64,000 nucleotides of DNA from contig JBANSL010000004.1 in NCBI GenBank assembly GCA_037127255.1, positions 76,970,127 to 77,034,126 on the forward strand, written 5' to 3'. Below are positions 25,599-35,537 of this stretch, in pieces. Position numbers and translations under genes: made by a program. Source of the DNA: Persicaria tinctoria. Lineage: Eukaryota; Streptophyta; Magnoliopsida; Caryophyllales; Polygonaceae. The first letter of the stretch is position 1. The number at the start of each line of letters is the position of its first letter. A model generated the notes under the pieces. It was not told where the DNA came from. It did not search any database and saw nothing but the letters and a program-made list of their open reading frames with translations.

Positions 25599-27754
25599 TG
25601 TTGTGAGCTGAATCTGCCATGTTTTACAGTAACTTTTATATCGATTTCTGTATACATTTCATTCATTTGGGCTAAGATAGTACATAATCTATGTAGTTTA
25701 TGTTTATTTATCAAATTATGGAATCTACACCAGTTTTTGTTTAATTCGCAGAAATCGAGGCATTTTACAGCAATTCTACAGAAGGTCAGAAAAAGCTCGG
25801 AAAACAACTACAGAAGTCCAAGGTCAAAGAAGCAGCGGAACCAGTCGAATCGAGCCGAGAACCCAGGCTACTCGATCTCGAGTAAGCCTTACTCGATCTC
25901 GACTAGCCATGTCCGAGCAACCTTGGTCGAGCAAGCCTGTTCGAGAAAGCTAGACAACCCGACTCCGGAACCCAACTCGATCTCGACAAGACCCTAGTCG
26001 AGATCGACGAAGCCCAGCAGTACACCCGAAGTCGACAAGGAGAGAAGCCGAGGACGAGAAGCCGAGCACGATCCTACTCGATCTCGACGAAGCCCTTGTC
26101 GAGATCGACCACCGAGTCATAGCCATCCGAGGAGACCTAGTCGATGAATCAACCCTACTCGACAAGGGTTACTCGAGGTCGACGAGCCCAGGAAGCCATG
26201 TCCGAGCCACATCGAGCACCAGACGACAAATCCTACTCGAGGTCAACGAGCCCTTGTCGAGGTCGAGTAGAGCAGTTTCCAGAAACGCGTCGTCGGTGAC
26301 CTGTCCGAGTAGACTTGCGATTCCTTGGTGCCAAAGGCGGAAGATTCTATCCAAATACATCAAGTTCTATCTATGGAAGACGCAATCTATCAAGACATGA
26401 AGACTTACCCTATTTAGTTTTATCTTTTCCTAGTTGATTTATTTCCATTTAGTATTTTATTTATCCTTTCAAGTTTTAGATATTATTTTAGATAGAGATA
26501 GAAGATCTTATCCTTGGTTAGCAAGGAATAGATCGCTATAAATAAAGCCCAAGGGGCTGGTTTTTCATTCATTCCAGTTCAGACACACAATTCTATTCAG
26601 AGATACAAGTTTTAGGAGTTTTAAGGTTTTTAGGGTTTTGGCTTTCTGCGAAAGTTGATTGCCGAGATTGTAAAGGCTTTGAATATAGTTTATGCAAGTT
26701 TCTTTTCATCAATCAATGTCTGCGATTGCGATGAGGCATGAGTAGTCCACCCACTTCTGGGGCTGGGGTGAGCCCGACGGTGGCCATGTGAGGCAATGCG
26801 ATAAAGGTCAGATTTTTATGCGATTTGTCTTCTATCCCTATGAGCATAATTCTTTTGCGAGAGTTGAAGGTGATCCTTGTTTGTATTATTGAAGCGAAAG
26901 TGATCTTAATGCAACTTGGATTAATTATGTGAAAAATGGTTAGTAACAATTAGGGTTTATGCGAAAGCCTCTATATGCCTATTTGTTAATGACGAAAGTT
27001 ATTTGATGGAAAGCATGATCTTTTATGCCTTTATGTGTTGTTTTGCATGGTTATCGTTGTGGTATTGAAACCCTGGCTTTGGAAGTCTTTTATATATTGA
27101 AGTTTATTTCTGTCGAAAATCTGTGTTTGTGTTTAATTCTGCAATTTTAAGTTTTCTGCATTCTTGTCGACATAGAGTAGTGCTTTGTCGAGATCGAATA
27201 AGCTGTGGTCGATCTCGAGTAGGGACTGGTCTAGGTCGAGTTGGTTTTCTTCTGCTCTCAGTTTCTGTTCTTGCTGTGTTGTCGAGATCGAGTAGGGACT
27301 GGTCTTAGTCGAGTTGGTTTTCTTCTGTTCTAGTCGATTTTCACTTTCTGTTTTCTGTGTCGAGTAATTGTGGTCGATCTCGAGTTGACTCTTGTCGAGA
27401 TCGACGGGCCTCTACCTTTGCTTTTAGTTTCTGCCTCGCTTTGTTATTTCTGTCTTGCTTTTGTTCTTTACTTTCTTTCTTTCTATTTCTGTCTTTATTT
27501 TAGTTCTTCGCTTTTGTTTGTTCTTTTCTGCTTTTATTTCTGTTTCTGCCTTTGCTTCTATTTCTGTCTTTCTGCTGCTGTTGTGAGAATTTACAGCTAC
27601 CTAAGAACTGCTGACGTGCTTCCTCGTGGATTCGATCCTGACTTTACTCTTACTACAACGGGAGGAAGTCTTGTATTTATTTGCTGAGACAGGGAAGTCA
27701 GTTTGATCTTTATTTTATATTCATTTCATACTTGACCATCCTCATGCAACAACA
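25599..27754 (+). mobile_element. Athila-type 5' LTR, family X copy 2 (2156 bp)
   Basis: Starts TGTTGTGAGCTGAATCTGCC, ends CATGCAACAACA, and is followed by a tRNA-Asp primer site. The U3 has pairs of TCGAnnTCGA motifs starting at 25871/25892, 25976/25997, 26077/26098 and 26236/26256, with a further irregular group near 26158-26183. TATAAATA is at 26537. More motifs follow in R/U5 (27170-27410). It was inserted into LARD LTR C; the left 5 bp ATAAG (25594-25598) would be the target duplication, but its partner is lost. It lacks the CGCTGCCGCGGA cluster of copies 1, 3 and 4. Confidence 0.9.
26537..26544 (+). promoter_or_regulatory. TATA box of family X LTR copy 2
   Basis: TATAAATA followed by AAGCCC, identical in copies 3 (38189) and 4 (63008). 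Confidence 0.7.
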
Positions 27755-27757
27755 AAT

Positions 27758-27774
27758 TGGCGCCGTTGCCGGGG
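27758..27774 (+). promoter_or_regulatory. Primer binding site, tRNA-Asp(GTC)
   Basis: TGGCGCCGTTGCCGGGG, 17 nt complementary to the 3' end of plant tRNA-Asp, three bases after the LTR end. tRNA-Asp priming is typical of the Athila clade. Confidence 0.9.
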
Positions 27775-27837
27775 AAGCTATCAATCGCGCCTTAGGTAGT
27801 CAGTTCTCACTGTTTCTTTGAGTTACTTTTCAGGTGT

Positions 27838-28096
27838 ATGCGCCGTTCTGGTATTCCACCTGAGTATTACGGCTTAGACGATCCAGAGCGTCTTTTACAC
27901 GTCAGAACTAAACTGCAAAGAGCCATGTCGGCCGCTGAAACACAGGAGCAGCTGATACAGAGGCTTACCAGGGAATTAGCTGCAAAGGATGCCACTATCG
28001 CCAATGAGAGAGCAGGAAGGGAACAAGAAGCTGAACGCGCAAGGCAAGCGGAAGCTGAGCTTGCCCAATATCCAACCACTGCAGAGGATTATATGC
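27838..28096 (+). pseudogene. N-terminal gag fragment, family X (truncated)
   Basis: Starts at the first ATG after the primer site and reads about 86 codons: MRRSGIPPEYYG, then a coiled-coil-like segment rich in Glu, Ala, Arg and Gln, then AQYPTTAEDYM. It is clearly homologous to the gag N-terminus of the family Y element at 59529-60062 (MRRSGLPPEF through AQYPTTTEDYM). After EDYM the frame runs directly into LARD LTR sequence at about 28097, so the rest of gag and all of pol are gone. No zinc knuckle or gag core remains. The junction shows no target duplication and is more likely a deletion or recombination breakpoint than an insertion. Confidence 0.8.
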
Positions 28097-28961
28097 CCTG
28101 CTAGGATTGCACTCATGATTGAGCATTCGTTTACTCATTGCTTTTGTAAACAGAACGGCCGTTATCTATGAAGTAACTAGAGTCTTTGCTAGGGTTATAG
28201 GACGGCCCAGTCCCATCGGGTCCCATCTTGAGTTAATCGAGTCATGAAACTTCCTTATATTACGAGCTGCCTGCGGGCTTTATTGTGGATACGGGTTGGG
28301 CATGCGTGCCGCCCGATTAGTATGGAATGCATTCACGAGCTGGCCAGTCTCCGCCCTATCGGAAGGGGGTGGAGGTAGGAGAGGGATATACCACTTGGTA
28401 TTCGGTGCTAAAGCCTTATTATATTTATGCACTTGATCTTAGGACCATGCTAGTGTGTTAATATTCCGCCTTGCATCTAGAAGCATCTTTATTATGACTA
28501 GTGTGTGTATGTGTCTGCTTGTTTGGGATTACATTGCGTAGGGCTTCGATCTGACACCGCCCCGCATACATTTTTTTAGGTTTGTTTTACAACATGATTG
28601 TTCCTTGCTTCTGTAACGTGGGAACTCTCTTGGGCGATTTCAAAGAAATGGTCTAACCTAAGATTTCGATAAATGCGCTTATTGATTTGGTTTTGACTCG
28701 GCTCTGCCGTGGCACCCTCTTGTATTACACCTTGATTCTACTATTTGCATATCTGTTGGTTTTCCACGCTTAGACTTATGACAGGTACAGGGGACTTCTC
28801 CGGGGATTCCAACGATCCCTTCGAATTTTGGGTATGAAATCCCACTTGAAAACGTTAGAGTAGAATTTAAAACATTCAACCTGTACTCGGGGCGCAAGAT
28901 CCTAACGAGGGGTTTCATCCCTCGAAACGTAACCCGGGAATCATAATCCCGGGCCGTTACA
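28097..28961 (+). mobile_element. LARD LTR fragment in inverted orientation
   Basis: The reverse complement of 6740-7617, so it is the U5 end of a plus-oriented LARD LTR ending GGGCCGTTACA at 28961. No initiator-Met primer site follows (AATGAGTTCATG), so it is a 3' LTR, a solo LTR or a fragment. It is visibly more diverged from LTRs A, B and C than these are from each other, so it came from another copy. Confidence 0.8.
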
Positions 28962-29099
28962 AATGAGTTCATGTAGTTTGACACTGAAGAGTCTGCATGA
29001 GAAATCAAATATTTCCTCGGTTCGAACACTAAAGACTTCAGATAAACGGACAAATTCCGGCCACTTTGAATTGCAAGTGAAGGTAATGAACAAATCTGG

Positions 29100-29900
29100 A
29101 TGACTATAAAACTTGCAAAGTGCCGTGCCATGGCGTCTTTGTCTTTCGATTTGAGTCTGATTGTGACCTGGATTGGGTGCTAAGTAACGACCCTTGGAAT
29201 GCTATGGGTTCAAAGCCTTTGGTTCTCAAAAGATGGTGCACTGGATGTCCATCAATTGGTCTGCTTTTGATATAATCCCTTGCTGGGTCCGCCTTCCTGA
29301 TCTTGATCCTCCCTTGTTCACTAACAACAATCTCACCCGTATTGGGAGCTCGATAGGTACTCCTATATGTATTGACAGTAGAAATGCTATGGGGGAGCGT
29401 ATTTCGTATGCTAGATTTCTGATTGAAGTTACTGTTCAGGAGGCTGCGGCGACATCGATTGAAATTGTTAACTCGAATGGGTCTTCCTGTCAACAAAAGG
29501 TTGTGTTTGAGTAGCTTCCTGCTAGATGCGAGCTGTGTGAGAAATTTGGTCATGTTGCTGAGATATGTATGTCAAACAGAGTCAGTCAGAGGCAGTTTGT
29601 TCCTAGATTTAAGTCTGATCAGTTGAGAAGTTCCAATCAGTTGAGAAGAACAGTTCGGCCGAGTAGTATTTGGGTTCCTAAATCTGTTCCTAGCTGGAAA
29701 GGTAAGGAGATTTTAGAGGAAGAGGAGCCACACTGTAATCTGTTGCAGCAGAACAGTGCTCCTAATATTTCTTGTGGTGCCTCTTCATCGAAAGCTAATT
29801 GTCTCAACTCTCAATACCTATGTTACCTCCTCCACTCCTCAACCTGGTGCTGTCATAGTTGAATCCCGAGTGCTGTCAGAGGATCCTCTGGTTATTAGTG
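29100..29900 (+). pseudogene. L1-like ORF1 fragment (DUF4283-type plus zinc knuckle)
   Basis: Three reading-frame pieces together resemble ORF1 of plant L1-type LINEs. FVFRFESDCDLDWVLSNDPW and KPLVLKRW (about 29130-29240) match the style of the DUF4283 domain. After a frameshift near 29243, PCWVRLPDLDPP and RIGSSIGTP follow up to 29514, with a TAG just before LPARCELC. A CCHC knuckle (C-x2-C-x4-H-x4-C) lies at 29527-29568, then a Ser/Arg/Pro-rich tail. RNA binding is the usual role of this protein. The frameshift and stop show decay. No matching RT region is present nearby. Confidence 0.65.
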
Positions 29901-31358
29901 CAGACAGAGAATGTGTTTGTTGACAAGTCTATCGGTGATAATCGTGTACTGGAAATAACACATCCAAATGTGAGTATTAGATGATTGGAATTTCCGAGAC
30001 AACTCCAAATGCCTCTTAACATCATTAAAATCAAGACTTTTTTCTTCACTGATCTTTATAAATACGTTCTTAAGAGGTAAATTAATTAATAATCCAAAAC
30101 TGATAACTCTTTGCCTAATTTAAAAGTAATAAACCCTATGATTGGACTAAAAAAATTCTAAAGAACTAAATCTAGGATAATTTTTCTCAAGTCAATTTTT
30201 TTTACCTATACCCCTAAAAAACCATTATATCTTTATCGTCATTGTCAAACGGACCATGTTGAACCAAACCACCACAATTTATACGGGAATAAAAAAGCAC
30301 ATAGTTAAAAATTAATTAAGAAAGTTAACTTACTTTTAAAGTTAATGATGCATGCACCATAATACAATAAAGATCCAGGTCCAAGAGGAGCAAATCTACT
30401 TTCTCCTACCATTAGTTTCCAATTTTCCATCTATCCTACCATATTTACATCTATCATACCAATTTAAATAGTTTACTTCCACAACAAATAATTGACAAAG
30501 TGGTGGAAACCTTGAGTCAAGCAATTCAAGTCATATTTTGTTTCAAATACTAAGCAAATGCCCAAGGCAAATTTACTTCCACATCAATCAATTGTTTATG
30601 TTCAGCCCCTCACAGTAATGGATGAATTATACGATTATGATCATGGTAGGAAATATATACATTAGTGGTAGGACAAATTTGTGAATCTGGTAGGACAAAT
30701 TTATGAATATCTCTGAACTTATAAAATTATGAATTGGTAGGAAATATATACACTAGTGCTAGGATAAATTTGTGAATCTGGTAAGATAAATATACGATAT
30801 TAGTGTGATAATAATGTAATCACCGAAATTCCTAAGTGCATGTAAAACTAAGTCGAAGAGTACCAGGAAACTTGAAAACTCATGGTAAGATCGATGGAAA
30901 CTAACAGTAGGAGAAAATAACGATGTTGGTAGGATCAGAATGGAAACCCAGTAATTCCTGCATAATTTGACACTAATGGTAGAATAGATGTACACTAATG
31001 GTACGATATATTTATACTATTGGAAAAATGTAAATGCATAATTGGCTTTACGAAAAAAATGAATGATGATGAATCTCAGAAAAGCAAAAGGAGAAGGCAG
31101 GCCCTACAAGCAGAAACTGAAGTTATATGAACCACAGATGCAAAAGCTATACATGGATTTATCATGTTTGATGATGAATCTCAAGTTCCTTGCATCCACC
31201 TTCTTCCATCTAGATATATCATGCTGACCTGTTAAACATATGCAATCATATCCTCTCAAATAATCAAGCCTATCTTACCAACTGAACAAACCTATCCACC
31301 CCAAAATTAATAATCTTATCCTACCAACAGAACAAACATATCATACCAATTGACCATA
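29901..31358. repeat. AT-rich segment with dispersed GGTAGGA / TCCTACC motifs
   Basis: No gene seen. Short direct and inverted copies of GGTAGGA(T/C)A and its complement TCCTACCA recur, for example near 30405-30460, 30655-30790, 30890-30945 and 31265-31350. They reappear at 33445-33565. The repeats bracket the CSTF77-like exons and may belong to one transposon that carried them. Confidence 0.45.
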
Positions 31359-31569
31359 ACTATCCTCAGGGGCGGATCCTGGACCGTCATTCCGAGAATA
31401 CTTGACGGTAAAAATTTTATCATTCTGAGAGTGTTTAAAGGTAAAAAAATAAATTATTTTGTAATTTTTTTCCCGAGTTGGGGATGCTTAACATAAAATA
31501 TTAAGAAATTAACACTAATTTTTTTTTTGGGATGCTCATGATACACATAGATCCACCCCTGACTATCCT
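31359..31569. mobile_element. hAT-type MITE with 8-bp target duplication
   Basis: The element is 31367-31561 (195 bp), with terminal inverted repeats CAGGGGCGGATCC (left) and CAGGGGTGGATCT (right end on minus), 11 of 13 matching. The 8-bp direct repeat ACTATCCT lies on both sides (31359-31366, 31562-31569). TIRs starting CAG and 8-bp duplications are hAT hallmarks. It has no coding capacity. A related empty site, CATAACTATCCTACCAAATT, exists near 33546. Confidence 0.9.
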
Positions 31570-31692
31570 ACCAAATTAACCCCCTCGGAACAGATTCAAA
31601 TGATGTGTCAGTTTCTTTGAAGGAGACATATTGGGATGACAGAGGAGAAATGAAGGGCACGAATTGTCTAGCATCAAGAGGTATAGGCATTA

Positions 31693-31760
31693 GCCTATGT
31701 GAGAATCAAACTCACATATTTGTGTGCAAACACAACGCTCTACCAATTGTGCTAATAGGT
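31693..31760 (-). tRNA. tRNA-Ala(TGC)-like sequence, probably degenerate or a SINE head
   Basis: On minus, CCTAT pairs with ATAGG as a short acceptor. TAGCACAATTGG matches the A-box and D-arm, TTTGCA forms the anticodon loop with TGC, and GTGAG-TTTGATT-CTCAC makes a good T-arm (B-box GTTTGATTC). The anticodon loop seems one base short and the acceptor has only five pairs. A working tRNA gene is therefore doubtful. Confidence 0.4.
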
Positions 31761-31924
31761 TAATTTTCATCCTATAGATTAAGAAACAATTTCAATGGAA
31801 AATCAATCTCAATCTAAAGTGTGAAGCTGAAGATTTGAACATTTGAAAACCTAAAGATTTGGGCTAGGGATAATAGAAGGACCCAACTAGCAACAGAACA
31901 CTAGCACACGTAATTTTTTCGAGA

Positions 31925-33178
31925 TCATAAGGTGCTGCCTGAATGCTCTCCAGAAAAACCACTTCCGTAAGACGTCGAACCGGTTTGTGAAGCTGAAGCT
32001 GTTCCCACTTGTTGCATTTGTCGGATCTTGAAGACGTCTTTTGGAGGCGGTAGGCTCTGAATGGGAGGCTCGTCGTCTTCTTGTCCTGGAAATCATAGTC
32101 ATCAATCAGATCAGCTGAAGTGTGTGATTTATACAAACAACTGATCAGCTGAAGATGCTCTTTTTTTTTGTGCAATCAAATTGCATACTTCATCTGAGAT
32201 GTTTCAACAAGGAGCAGTATGATTCTAATTTATCCGATCACGAAGGTCAAGATTAGTTTCTTTGGCCTAATGATTGCTGGCCACATAACTCGTCAATAAC
32301 CAACTAAGACAAGCACTTCTAAAAACGAGAATGCAGTAGCTAGTTGAAAGTAAAACATACTTTGTGCGTTTTTTCTCTTCCCAGACTGCCGCTCCAACGT
32401 ACTTCTTGCAGATGAGCCACTTGGAACAGGGCGTGGCTTTGATGAACCGGAGTGATCACTGCCAGTGGCAGCCCCAGATTTTGCCGTTTGAGATGTGGGA
32501 AAATTGCTTTGTAAACAGACTGAAAGGACAAAATTGACATCGGGTGCAGGACCTAGCAATTTGGACAACAGTAATTACCAAAAACAAGCAATAAAATAAG
32601 AAGTTCGCAGTGGTAGTATGCATAAATACTCAGTGTGTATAAGAACCTGACACCAACTTTCTGCAATTGATGATACATCAGAATTCGGAAGCAAAAATTG
32701 TTACAAATTGCTGATTAGCAGTTAGCAATATGGAATTAAATTAACAGTGAATCAAATCTTAGAATTGATCAGTTAGCACAAATGGTACGTTTTAAGAACT
32801 AAAGCAATTGACAATCTATTGTTAGCACAATCATTATTTGTTTTTCCTGCTCTCTTGAATTGTCAATCAGATTTTAACTTAAATTTATCCAAGTAATTCA
32901 ATTTTTTTTAAATAAAATAAAACAATTTGAAAATACCTAGTGAATATACAAAAAATAATAAAAACAAAAATCCCTACATTTTAAAGTTCAACTACAATCC
33001 ATCCATTACGTTTCAGAAGAAAGCAATACTCATACAAGATCCATTGAAAGCACATTTGATTAGGTGACTTAGAAATGAATTTCAGGACATTACCTTCTAC
33101 AGCAGGTAGATTTGCTATAAAAGAAACCAGTGCAGGAGCTCCTTTCAGCATATCATCAAATGCATTGGTTCCTCCAAG
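31925..33178 (-). pseudogene. CSTF77: CSTF77-like gene, last three exons
   Basis: Three exons on minus join in frame: 33178-33094 (LGGTNAFDDMLKG to ANLPAVE), 32552-32361 (GPAPDVNFVLSVCLQ to SGKRKNAQ) and 32085-31925 (RQEDDEPPIQSLPPP to GFSGEHSGSTL, stop). Donors read GTAATG and GTATGT; acceptors end TAG, TAG and TTCCAG; both junctions are phase 1 and agree. The sequence recalls the C-terminus of plant cleavage stimulation factor subunit 77, a nuclear pre-mRNA 3'-end processing protein. Only that C-terminus is present; no HAT-repeat exons were found upstream to 34.5 kb. It is either a transposon-captured fragment or the end of a gene broken outside this region. The intact frame argues for a recent origin. 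Confidence 0.65.
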
Positions 33179-34530
33179 CTAATTAAACAAAACCACACCC
33201 TTAGCTTTAAATATTATACAGCGTATATGTCATTTGACCATATTTTTCATTTAGTACTGTTAAGAGAACACAACTTCACATGTTCATCACGCATAGCATT
33301 GTACTTCACATGGTATGGCCTTGATATCCGTTAATTTTATTTGACAAAATGACAATGAACACAAATGACACACATACCTTCATCAGACCTTATTAGAAAT
33401 TGTACCTTATGCAAGGTAAGGCTTTAACTCCAGTAAATCCAAAGCCTATCCTACTGACTCATCAAGCCTATCCTACCAATTGAACAAACTTATCCACCTC
33501 CAAATTAATAACCCTATCCTACCAACTGAACAATGCCAACTAACCATAACTATCCTACCAAATTGATGCAGACACCAACAACAAAGAAGCAATCAATCGA
33601 GAATTGCAGTGATTGAAAATATCTCTTCTCCTGAAAATGAAGTAGAATTTTGAACTGATAATCGAGAGGCAATTTTTTCAAGCAGCGTCAAGCATAACAT
33701 AAGCAACACATCAATTAGATGCATTTGGAAAACTCAGGAAACATAGAATCGTCAATCCTAACATCAACTACAAAGTTAAATTTTGTTCTCCCATTCTGAA
33801 ACAAACACAAATTCTTTCAACATGAAACAACAATAAAATTACAGTCTCAATTTCTCTGTTTTCGATGAAAAGAAGCAATCAATCGAGAATTGCACAATAC
33901 CTTAAGTTTGTTGGGGAGTCGATTATTCGGAGGGAGGGGTTTGGAGTCGGAAGCAATGGGAGAGGGGAAATCCATGGGGATAGTCGGTCTAGGAGCATGG
34001 GAGGCGAGGCGAGGGATGCAACAATGGGCGAGGGAACCTTCGAGCACCCGTGCCCAAGTGTCTTCATATAGCCGACCATCAGCGGACCGGCCGTCGACCA
34101 CTGTTGCCTCTATCCGTCGAAGGATCCGCCATCACTGTTGCCTTTCTCTCTCGCAGAGGAGGGGAGGGGAGGCGAGGGGAAATCCATGGGGGCAGTTGGA
34201 CTAGGAGCAGGGGAGGCGAGGCGAGGGATGTAGCAATTGGCGGCTGCCTTCATCGTCCAGGCCCTAATTATCAATAGCCGCTCTCCCTTTCCCATTCTCT
34301 CTCTTCCTTCGCCTGGAACCCATTCACCCGGTTAACCCAAAATTTGCATAATATACTTTATTCTACCCTTAGCAATTTTTCAATGTACTAGTCTAGTTTT
34401 GTAAATTTTTTTTTTGGGTCTAGTTTTACAAATCGGCCTTAATTAACTTAGGGAGGCTTAGTATGTGATCGATGCTTAGTTATGATCGATGCTCAATTTG
34501 ATTGATGCTTAGTTATGATGAGGAACGTAG
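33179..34530. other. Non-coding region with local duplications
   Basis: No supported gene. 33465-33565 repeats 31265-31365 (AAGCCTATC, TACCAA and ATAACTATCC blocks). GAAGCAATCAATCGAGAATT occurs at about 33585 and 33873. A GC-rich block (about 33955-34035) is duplicated at 34175-34240 (GGGGAAATCCATGGGG, GGAGGCGAGGCGAGGGATG). On minus the GC-rich part could be a first exon or leader, with short ATG frames starting MDFPSP, but nothing decides this. Confidence 0.45.
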
Positions 34531-34929
34531 ATCTGTACAGTCAAGGTTGTCAACTTCCCGAATCTCTTGCTCGCCGAAGTTGTACTGGCACTGGTACTAC
34601 CGGTTGACGATCGGGGAATGTTGGAGGCGTGCACATGTGGCTTAGGTCTTGGAAACGAGCGGAACTAGTTCTGGACCTTCAACGATTGCTTCTCGTGCGG
34701 CAGCTATTGATGTTACTGCTTCTACTGGTGCTAGCGCTGCTGGAGCCTCGGAATTCGACGATTTGGTCCATGGATTCCGATCTGGAGAAAGCGGCGCTGC
34801 TGATGTTGCGGAGTACCAGCGGAACGGGAGGATCTGGCCGTGGAAGAACACCTCGTCGGCTGCGCACATCTCGGCCTCCAATTCGCTGAGCGAAGCCATA
34901 AGTGAACCGAAATTGAACTCTCCGGCCAT
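34530..34929 (-). pseudogene. DUF1645-like / kinase-regulator-like gene fragment
   Basis: On minus the ATG at 34929 opens MAGEFNFGSLMASLSELEAE, followed by CAADEVFFHGQILPF. A one-base shift then leads into LRNISSAAFSRSESMDQ and EFRGSSSASTSRSS. A second shift leads into RPKPHVHASNIPRSSTGSTS. This order (acidic helix, FF-GQILP, SRSES, EFRGSSS, Ser-rich basic tail) resembles plant DUF1645 or membrane-associated-kinase-regulator-like proteins. The identification is from pattern memory. At least two frameshifts make it a pseudogene. It abuts, almost base to base, the Tat integrase on its right, so it was either captured by the element or the element was truncated against it. Confidence 0.5.
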
Positions 34930-34944
34930 CGGTGACTGCGCACA

Positions 34945-35290
34945 TCGCGGATATCCTTGCCGTCAAATTGGGGACCATGATCGGTGATGATGGCTTAAGG
35001 GACTCCAAATCGGCAAATCATATTCTTCCAGAGGAACTTGCGCACTTTTTCCGCCATAATGGTAGCCATGGCCCCAGCTTCTACCCATTTTGTGAAGTAA
35101 TCGACTATCACAATGATGAAGCGTAGCTGGCCTGGTGATGTCGGAAAAGGGCCCAAAATATCCATCCCCCACATCGTGAAAGGGAAAGGCGCAGATATAC
35201 ACCTTAGTGGATGAGGAGGGCGATGGTTGAGGGATGCATGTCGCTGACAGGGGTCGCATATGTGTATGATTATTTCAGCATCCGCTCAGA
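34945..35290 (-). pseudogene. Integrase fragment, Tat-type
   Basis: Minus-strand frame with the end of the HHCC finger (CDPCQRH), MDILGPFPTSPGQLRF with the first catalytic Asp, IVDYFTKWVEAGAMA, then after one in-frame stop AIITDHGPQFDGKDIRD with the second Asp. The final Glu region is missing because the match stops at about 34940, at the DUF1645-like start. Integrase normally inserts the cDNA; this copy is inactive. Confidence 0.8.
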
Positions 35291-35537
35291 GAGAGGGCCA
35301 GTAGTATCCTAACTATGTGATTTTAGATGCCATGACTCTCCATCCTTGATGATTGCCACAAAGGCCTGCGTCGAGCTCTTGGACGAGGTTAAGACCTTCT
35401 TGGTTTGAGACACAGAGGAGGTATGGGAGGTTAAAACCTCTTTTTTATCGGCCATCCCTGACCCGAAAGCGGGCTGCTTTTCTTCTGATTTTTTGGCTAT
35501 CCTGTAGCTCGCCTGCTAATGCACCTTCATTAATGTA

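Noticed and set aside
25871..26275. CRISPR-like array of short repeats with spacers
   Set aside because: The units are short palindromes with drifting sequence inside plant LTRs. There is no fixed repeat length, no cas genes, and the DNA is eukaryotic.
26713..26949. 78-codon frame starting MLLT(I/L)FHIINPSCIK, also at 371-607 and 38366-38602
   Set aside because: It recurs only because it lies in the R/U5 part of every family X LTR. No protein features, and it is absent or broken in copy 4.
27758..27774. Possible tRNA-Asp gene
   Set aside because: Only the 17-nt complement of the tRNA 3' end is present, directly beside an LTR, so it is a primer binding site. The same holds at 51995 and 60130.
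28679..29131. 150-codon minus frame MARHFASFIVIQICS
   Set aside because: It spans the border of the LARD LTR fragment and the L1-like fragment, so it is a chance frame.
33847..34295. Cluster of 60-104 codon frames as a host gene first exon
   Set aside because: Frames on both strands overlap in a duplicated GC-rich block. No splice link to the CSTF77-like exons could be shown.
29901..34440. A complete Helitron
   Set aside because: I looked for a 5' TC end, a 3' hairpin and CTRR. A CTAGT near 34391 fits weakly, but no 5' end or Rep/Helicase sequence is visible.
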